From: Forficula auricularia
Lineage: Eukaryota > Arthropoda > Insecta > Dermaptera > Forficulidae
Length of the DNA stretch: 64,000 nt
Assembly (NCBI GenBank): GCA_024734495.1
Contig: JALMQS010000085.1
Location: 15,910,048 to 15,974,047 of the forward strand
Direction of reading: 5' to 3'
A model generated the notes under the pieces. It was not told the origin of the DNA, did not search any database, and saw nothing but the letters and a program-made list of their open reading frames with translations. Below, in pieces: positions 58,501-64,000 of the stretch (positions are counted from its first letter, which is position 1; each line of letters begins with the position of its first letter). The translations under genes were made by a program, and so were the position numbers.

Positions 58501-60274
58501 AAAAGAAATGTATTTAATAATTTTAACTCATTAGGGATGTCATAATTTGGTTAAATATGGAGCAAGCGAAGTTATGCAAGCCATGGTTTTAAGTCTTGGA
58601 GGATTCCGCTTTAGTAAACATCATCTTGAATTCAATATCCATCCTAAAGATTTACATAGAGATTATTTTTTTAGGTAAATATATACATTTCTTAACTGCC
58701 ATACCATTATTATCTTTCTTTTTTTATCCATTTCAGACGTTTAAGCTATGGAAGCAATGCACATTTGAATATAAGTGTTGTTGTTGGCGAAGACAATAAA
58801 GCAATATTATTAGTCGCTCTGGATAGAAGTGATAAATATTATTATGCCTGCGATGGAGGCTGTTTAGATGATCCTGTTCTTTTAGGGTAATACAGTATAT
58901 TCTTTTTACATAAAACATTTTATTACTAAGATTGAAGTAATTTTTGGAGACAGACTGATAAGTGAAATTGAGTGGATATTGATGAGGCAGTCCAAAAAGA
59001 GAAGAAGATAATTTATACTATCTTTTTATTCATAAACCGACGTTTCGGAGGCTATTACCTCCTTCTTCAAGGTTTTGAAAAGTCTTTGAAGGAAATCCAA
59101 TGCAACATTCCCCTCTCTCTACTCTTTCAGTGGCAGTAACAATAATATATTGTATTATTGTTACTGCCACTGAAAGACATACAATATATTATTGTTACTG
59201 CCACTGAAAGAAGAGGAGACAGAGGGGAATGTAGCATTGGATTTCCTTCTGACTTTTCAAACCCTGAAAGGAGGGAATAGCCTCCGAAACGTCGGTTTAT
59301 GAATAGAAAGATAGTATAAATTATCTTCTTCTTTTTTGGACTTCCTCATCAATATCCACTCATTTTATTACTATTTCCTATTCCATATATTACCTTTCGT
59401 CCAATTTTTCGGAGCTATTATCAACATTTAATGTTGATCGATTTGATGGAAAGTAGAACCTTTCACAAAACAGAAGTTTTTCCAAACAATAGAACCACCA
59501 AAATCCAGAGCATTCCGATAATGAATTACTCTTTATTGGTGATTTTAATAGAAACCGGTCATTTGGTGGTAACATTAACTTTAGGTTTACCCCTGTGGTT
59601 GAGCTTTATGCTTTTTGGGTGGATTAATCACAAGGTTCATATATTTGTGCACTTGGTCCCCCAAGGAACTCCACCTGTTTTAATACCTTGTATAGTTTGC
59701 ATCGAAACCAATAGTAACATTATCCGGCCAGGGACTTTGTCGGTTCGGTTGATAGCGAACATGGTCGCTGGTCATTTGTTGCTAACTTTGTTGGGAAACA
59801 CCGGATTTTTTTTATTTGATTTTATCTAAATTGAATTAATTCCAAAAAAATCAGTTGATTAATAAACAAATATATGTTTTTTAGGGCCTGAAAAGAAAAT
59901 GTTTCCGGTCAAACTAACCGATCCACTTACACCAATTCTTTATATTACTTGTGATAAACAACATATGGAAGATCTCCGACATGCTATTCATTTCAAAGAA
60001 ATTAAAGAAGGTAATAAAACCATTGATTACAATATTATTCAAATAAAAGTTTTTAAATTAAAATTAAAATGTAATTCTCATTTCAGCACCTGCACACGAG
60101 CATAATTTAATTGCTTTGCATAAACATGGACATCAATTAGGGGGTCTTCCTACGTTATTTTGGATTTCCATATGCTTCCTCATTATCATTTTTCATCTCT
60201 TTCTCTTTAAATTGATTTACAATGAATATTGTGGAAATAATGATAAATATCGTATTCGATATGGCAAATTATAA
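49579..60274 (+). CDS. KIAA2013-like membrane protein, 11 exons, frame broken twice
   Basis: Exons: 49579-49634, 49697-49795, 52430-52901, 54166-54286, 54362-54515, ~54565-54781, 57892-57979, 58535-58674, 58737-58886, 59885-60010, 60087-60274. The product would be ~600 aa, close to human KIAA2013 (634 aa), an uncharacterised membrane protein. Matching landmarks are an N-terminal membrane segment (exon 2), [11 protein letters not shown] (exon 3), [19 protein letters not shown] (exon 8), DPLTPILYI and DLRHAIHFK (exon 10), and a C-terminal membrane segment ending [15 protein letters not shown] (exon 11). Two single-base excesses break the frame: TTTT at 49738-49741 and GGG at 58885-58887 beside the exon 9 donor. 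The exon 5/6 junction is uncertain; a 49-nt intron keeps the frame. Exon 6 ends at a GC donor. AATAAA lies at 60389. It is either a live gene with assembly indels or an early pseudogene. Confidence 0.78.
50034..50119. repeat. Perfect short hairpin
   Basis: Arms GAAGGGTTTTTTAGTCA and complement, about 40 bp each. Confidence 0.88.
50266..50490. repeat. Foldback related to the CCAAGTT family
   Basis: Arms CTCAACCAAAACATTCTGTG and complement, with AAGCCAAGTTC inside. In intron 2 of the KIAA2013-like gene. Confidence 0.8.
53105..53842. mobile_element. TTAAGGTAGTTG element, copy 2
   Basis: Same ends as 29418-30127 with TTAA at both sides, 738 bp, colinear throughout. It lies in intron 3 of the KIAA2013-like gene. 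Confidence 0.85.
53469..53639 (-). CDS. 56-aa ORF, twin of the 29821-29934 ORF
   Basis: Starts [20 protein letters not shown]. The stop present in copy 1 is missing, so the frame runs on ~19 residues. Function unknown. Confidence 0.45.
   Translation of the reverse strand: MSDKIHYKGRFIKQKVLNKRLKAVATMSEAKKCQKSTKVNPLFRLNKCFVASLFLV
54926..55640 (+). mobile_element. 5'-truncated LINE copy
   Basis: A decayed plus-strand copy of the RT C-terminal domain (CGAACCAAACGCTTTTTAAC, then a WRGASK-like region) and a 3' UTR with GAGGTTGTACCTTC ending in A-rich sequence. It lies in intron 6 of the KIAA2013-like gene. Confidence 0.75.
55675..56050 (-). mobile_element. Hammerhead-bearing element end carrying a LINE tail
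   Basis: Minus strand: a Pro/Ser/Arg-rich frame (56047-55655) enters the hammerhead core and then the GGAGAAACCCG end. Positions 55700-55775 are a 75-bp LINE 3' tail (GGTGCAACCCCTAAAGGCC) inserted in it. Probably a Penelope-like 3' end. Confidence 0.55.
55794..55825 (-). ncRNA. Hammerhead-like core of the CTTGAAAATGG type
   Basis: Minus strand: CTTGAAAA, stem GGCTCC-AAAA-GGAGAGCC, GAAACGTC. It lies within a Pro/Ser/Arg-rich open frame (56047-55655), as if it overlapped the end of an element's ORF. Confidence 0.55.
56065..56885. repeat. Foldback of the GGCCAAGTTCG type, copy 2, with SINE inside
   Basis: Arms match 7305-7765 (TCAATTTATTAAATGAGTCG, AAAACATGCGTTTTAATTG). The SINE 56276-56632 sits at its centre. 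Confidence 0.82.
56276..56632 (+). mobile_element. SINE: tRNA-like head with LINE-like 3' tail
   Basis: The head has an A-box-like TGGTGTAATGGTCAGAA and a perfect B box GGTTCGATTCC (56330-56340). The acceptor arms do not pair, so this is not a functional tRNA. A unique body follows. The last ~110 bp (TTTTCACGATTGAGGGGCC, GGCCTTTAGGGGATGCACC, CATCAATATCATTAAAA) matches the 3' UTR of the LINE copies at 26.7 and 57.15 kb. This is the arrangement of SINEs mobilised by a partner LINE through a shared tail. It is inserted in the middle of a foldback element (56065-56885). Confidence 0.82.
57128..57765 (-). mobile_element. 5'-truncated LINE copy
   Basis: A T tract at 57122-57136 is followed by ATGATATTGATGTGAGAAGG and CCCCTAAAGGCCTGGG, the 3' UTR of the second LINE subfamily. 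RT C-terminal sequence follows (minus strand; short open stretch 57430-57233). It is in intron 6 of the KIAA2013-like gene, opposite in orientation to the copy at 54926. Confidence 0.78.
57980..58534 (+). other. Intron 7 of the KIAA2013-like gene
   Basis: AT-rich, no repeat or exon recognised. Confidence 0.55.
59042..59071 (-). ncRNA. Hammerhead-like core
   Basis: Minus strand: TTGAAGA, stem GGAGG-TAATAG-CCTCC, GAAACGTCGG. Left arm of palindrome 58970-59361. Confidence 0.55.
59264..59290 (+). ncRNA. Hammerhead-like core, 2 bases short
   Basis: CTGAAA (GA of the core missing), stem GGAGG-GAATAG-CCTCC, GAAACGTCGG. Right arm of the same palindrome. Confidence 0.5.
59540..59815 (+). pseudogene. 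NUMT: mitochondrial ATP6 fragment
   Basis: Encodes [18 protein letters not shown] and [12 protein letters not shown], then [13 protein letters not shown], the core of ATP synthase subunit a. Reading ATA as Met, as in invertebrate mitochondria, restores the family residues (HMF, LMPCMV). This shows mitochondrial origin, and the standard-code ORF (59431-59829) is incidental. It lies in intron 9 of the KIAA2013-like gene. Confidence 0.87.
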
Positions 60275-60388
60275 TATAAATTATACCTATATTTTGTACA
60301 TAATTGTAAATATAACTTAAATCGTGAAATATTAAATATTTAATTTAAAAAGACAGAAAAATTTATATTTTTTGTATATTTGACTTGA

Positions 60389-60394
60389 AATAAA
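60389..60394 (+). promoter_or_regulatory. Polyadenylation signal of the KIAA2013-like gene
   Basis: AATAAA 115 bp after the stop codon at 60272-60274. Confidence 0.6.
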
Positions 60395-60464
60395 ATGTAT
60401 TAAATCCTTTATGGAAAAGCTAAACTTAATTTTTCATTGTCAAGCCTAAAGACGCTCATCTAGG

Positions 60465-60900
60465 CCAGTGGTTCCCAAAGGGATTACCACGCACACCAAA
60501 GTGGTCCGCTAAAAAATTTGCCTGTTCCACGACATAATAACTTAGTTGACGTTGTCTGACGAAGGACATCGCAAAAGTAATTTTACAGATAATAACAAAA
60601 ATAATTTCAGTTACTTTAAAATTTTAAATGAAACAGTGCATATTATCTATTTGATTAAATTTCCATCAGTGAGGCCACGAATTTTTTTTACCAGGTCTTA
60701 TGTAAAGATATTAGTTGTCTTAATGACAATCATTTTACATACACAAGGGGTGACGATTTTTGTGGAGCCTAAAATAAAAAATATTTCTTTTTTTATAGTG
60801 TATGAAGAAACCCTGCAAAGATCTATTAAGTAGAATCAGACTAACTTTTTAATTCACTTAGAAAAAAAGGTGTGGGAGGGCCCCAAAGTACTATTTTTTG
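60465..60900 (+). mobile_element. Probable hAT fragment
   Basis: Begins CAGTGGTTCCCAAAGGG, a hAT-type end. The inside gives weak transposase-like stretches (RPRIFFTRS, HFTYT). No matching right end or duplication found. Confidence 0.4.
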
Positions 60901-62261
60901 AACTAAAATTTGAAAGAAATTCACTCCTTATCAACATAAAAAGAAATTGATATTTAAACTATTTTGGAAGATTTCATCATTTTTCTTATCTTTACCGCCA
61001 AATTGATGACTTTGTTTTTATTTTATAAACATTAAACAAAAGAAAGCTTTTTTGTTCAGGGAGAATGGTGTAGATTCGAGATGAAAGACCTACCTTGTAA
61101 TTTATATTTGTGTGTGGGGGGGGGGGTGTCAAAAAATGAAAATCTTGGCCCTGGTCCCAAACTCAACCAAATTTTGTATACATAATCGGTGGGCTCCTAG
61201 AAGTCTATAAATGCAAAAACTAACAGCCCAAAATGGGGGGGGGGGGTAAAAAATGAAAATCTAGGCTCTTGTACCAAACTCAACCAAATGTTGTATACTC
61301 CAGTAATCTAAAAATGCAAAAACTAACCCCCCCCCCCCTACATGATTATAAATAATTTTATTAAATATTAAATAAAAGAGAGGGGCCAGGGTGTATGGTA
61401 AAGTCAAGTGGATGGCCACATCAGAACGAATTTCAAAATTGCAACGAGTAATCTTAGAATGGAATCATATTTGGAATCTCTAAATTATTTTTCCTAAGAA
61501 TTAACCATTGTATTTATTATTTGTTAAATTATTATACTACTAATTCTTAGAGAGAATGGCGTCAAAAACTTTCCCTTTGTACTTTCAGTCGAATATAAAT
61601 ATTTCAAATTTCATATATAATATACAATTATTAAAAGCGAGATCATTAATATAATTTTGAACGCAAATTACATAATATACTCATAGAGTGATAATTTTAA
61701 AATTTAAAAATCTTTTAGTTTTAAATGTATAAAACACTCAGAAATACAATTTGAAATCTGAAAGCCGAAAATAATGAGAAATTTCAAGTCTAGGCGTGTT
61801 TTGAAACAAATAGGAGATATTGTATTTGTAGGAAAATACGTCTAAACTTGAGATAAGTAAATGTTAAAAGACCTTTTCCGAAACAAATCCCAGTATAATA
61901 TCTCCAATACTGCAATTTGTTTCGAATCAAAAGTCTTAAACATTCGAAATTTTGTATAAAAATTTTGTCAAATATTTGTATTTAAGAAACAAATATAAAT
62001 AATTTGTAGATCTAAGTATGATAAGAGAAAGGACTTATGCATAAGATCAGAAACAGAAAATAATTAGATTGAAGTTTAGAGGCGAATATCGAAATATAAG
62101 GAGATTATTTTTAAAAGTAAATGATTTATTATTTACTCTTGAATCTTATTTTTTGTAAACAAAATTGAAATTTTATTATCTTTCCATGTGAAATAATTTT
62201 ATTAATCTGAAAATATAAATATAATATATAATTAAAAAATATTTTAAAAAATTTTAAAAAT
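60901..62261. other. Intergenic, no gene seen
   Basis: Two repeats with G-run/C-run endings (61110-61335: GGGGGGGGGG and CCCCCCCCCC) and AT-rich DNA. Confidence 0.5.
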
Positions 62262-63370
62262 ATTTTGTTAGAATTCAATCACTCAAACCGGGAACAAACA
62301 ATTTTGAAACTGCTCTAAAAGCTGTCTTAATTGAGTTATAGAGGTGGGTCAGGTGTCATTTTGCAGCTTTTTTAATGCTCTTTTCAGAGACATACAACAT
62401 GATATAGGTTGTAATATTTTTTTTTTCAAAATGTAAATCAAATTTTTTATTTTGATTTTTTCTAAAAAGTACCATTTTAAAATTTTCAAAAAATTCTGTA
62501 AATAGATAGTTCTTTCATAAACTACTATGCAAAGTATAATGATGGGATGGTAATGGGGTCTAAGTTTAAAAAAATTATACATTTTGAAAAAACATTTGAC
62601 AAAAAATAACTAAATATTATATCGCTCGGTGGCTCCAACTGGTACTAGGTATATATATATATATATATTAAACAATTTATTTTATTTCAAATATATTCAA
62701 AATTAAAAAAATTTTATTTTTAAATTTTAAAAAGTCATGAAACGAAACATTGACTTGTGTTAGGAGAGGTGAGACAGGTATCATTTTGCAGCTTTTTTAA
62801 TGGTCTTTTCAAAGACATACAACATGATATAGGTTGTAATAATTTTTTTTTTCAAAATGTAAATCAAATTTTTGATTTTGATTTTTTCTAAAAAGTACTT
62901 TCATAAACTACTATGCAAAGTATAATGATGGGATGGTAATGGGGTTTATGTTTAAAAAAATTATACATTTTGAAAAAACATTTGACAAAAAATAACTAAA
63001 TATTATATCGCTCAGTGGCTCCAAGTACTAGGTATATATATATATATTAAATAATTTATTTTATTTCAAGTATATTGAAAATTAAAATTTTTTTTTTTAA
63101 GTTTAAAAAGTCATATGAAACGAAACATTGACTTGTGACATGGATGCGAATTTTAAAATATTAGAATTCAATCACTCAAACCGTGAACAAACAATTTTGA
63201 AACTGCTCTAAAAGCTGTCTTATATGAGTTAGAGAGGTGGGACAGGTGTGAATTTGCAGCTTTTTTTATGCTCTTTTCAGAGACATACAACATGATATAG
63301 GTTGTAATAAATTTTTTTTTTCAAAATGTAAATCAAAATTTTGATTTTGATTTTTTCTAAAAAGTAACAC
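62262..63370 (+). repeat. Three tandem ~450-bp units
   Basis: CATACAACATGATATAGGTT recurs at 62390, 62817 and 63287, and TTAGAATTCAATCACTCAAACC at 62269 and 63162. Followed by TTTG/TTCG/TTAG microsatellites (63380-63420) and Helentron copy 3. Confidence 0.88.
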
Positions 63371-63486
63371 TTTTGTTTCTTTGTTTGTTTGTTTCGTTCG
63401 TTCGTTCGTTAGTTAGTTAGTCTGTGCGTTACCAAATTTTGTGGACGAGCTAGTTCACAATTCAATGATTTCAGTGATGAAGAAAA

Positions 63487-64000
63487 ATAAACTGCAACGG
63501 ATCGTTGCTAAACTTTATCCAAATTCATTTGAAATATTAATATGTTCTTGAGTAAAGTACTTTAAAATATAATTTTACTAAAAACTTTATTTAACCTTTT
63601 TTGTGGTCCCCAAGGTACTTAATTAGGATATTAAATTTCATCAAAATTGGTTAAGTCATTTTCAAGATATTTAGAAAAAACTAAAAAAAGTACTGAAATA
63701 AAGTACTAATGTTTGTGGACCGATATGTACCAAAAACTAATCAGCGCTTCATTTTGTTAAACTAATGGTAGGTTTTCAATTTCATTTCAATCAGTGGAAA
63801 GGTGTGGAAAAAATCGTGGACGAAAAAAACGATAACACACACACATCCATCCATCCATCCCCACGCACTTCCAAAAAAATGGCACTTTTTGGCCTCTCGA
63901 CGAGATTCCAGGTAATTTTTGGCAAAACCGTCACGTGCTAAAATTCAATCTCATTGAATACTTCAATTTGTGACCTTAATTGAGTCTATAGGGTTCCGTA
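63487..64000 (-). mobile_element. Helentron-like element, copy 3, cut by window end
   Basis: Reverse orientation: the 3' hairpin GCAACGGATCGTTGC is at 63494, followed by the element body with a CCAT microsatellite near 63845. The 5' end is beyond the window. Confidence 0.72.

Larger units (their letters stand above)
58970..59361. repeat. Palindrome with two hammerhead-like cores
   Basis: Arms GAGTGGATATTGATGAGG and complement, ~170 bp. A small internal duplication of TATTGTTACTGCCACTGAAAG lies at the centre. Confidence 0.9.

Noticed and set aside
59431..59829. 132-aa ORF as a nuclear gene
   Set aside because: The core is mitochondrial ATP6 read best with the mitochondrial code, N- and C-termini are random, and it lies inside an intron.

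Overview
The window is AT-rich eukaryotic nuclear DNA, and the best fit is an arthropod, probably an insect. The evidence is small exons with GT-AG introns, long introns packed with transposons, an insect-type mitochondrial ATP6 fragment, and a heme oxygenase of insect-like sequence. One run of exactly 100 N (43923-44022) marks a scaffold gap. Protein identities rest on motifs and family knowledge recalled from memory; no database was searched.

Four host genes can be reconstructed by splicing. (1) Heme oxygenase, + strand, 2 exons, 13611-15646. (2) A GLD-2/TENT2-type non-canonical poly(A) polymerase, - strand, 9 exons from 39593 down to 22745, open throughout (471 aa) although its introns hold most of the transposons. 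(3) A partial SLC25A46-like outer mitochondrial membrane protein, - strand, about 46289-44085. Its remaining exons are missing, and the last visible exon stops about 60 bp from the N gap. (4) A KIAA2013 homologue, + strand, 11 exons, 49579-60274. Two single-base excesses in short homopolymers break its frame, and one intron is of the GC-AG type.

The rest is mobile DNA. It includes a CR1/Jockey-like LINE with endonuclease and reverse transcriptase (17973-20950) and several 5'-truncated relatives; two tRNA-derived SINEs, one ending in a LINE-like 3' tail; and four hAT elements with exact 8-bp target duplications. Also present are five copies of a short MITE with ends CGAGGGGTGAACC and 7-8 bp duplications, an internally deleted mariner, a Tc1/mariner MITE, three TTAA-flanked MITEs, a collapsed LTR element with a primer-binding site, three Helentron-like copies (one with a ~119-bp minisatellite that inverts on itself), and many long foldbacks.

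The most striking signal is a scattered set of about 17 hammerhead-ribozyme-like cores (CUGANGA, stem II, GAAA) at or near 1.56, 11.4, 11.55, 11.9, 17.1, 17.55, 34.65, 34.95, 40.9, 45.05, 45.98, 46.85, 48.5, 55.8, 59.05 and 59.27 kb. Most sit in long palindromes with an inverted core in each arm or in one arm. One lies next to a coding remnant resembling the C-terminus of a Penelope-like element. This fits Penelope-like or retrozyme-like elements inserted as inverted pairs.

A mitochondrial ATP6 fragment (NUMT) lies in an intron of the KIAA2013 gene.
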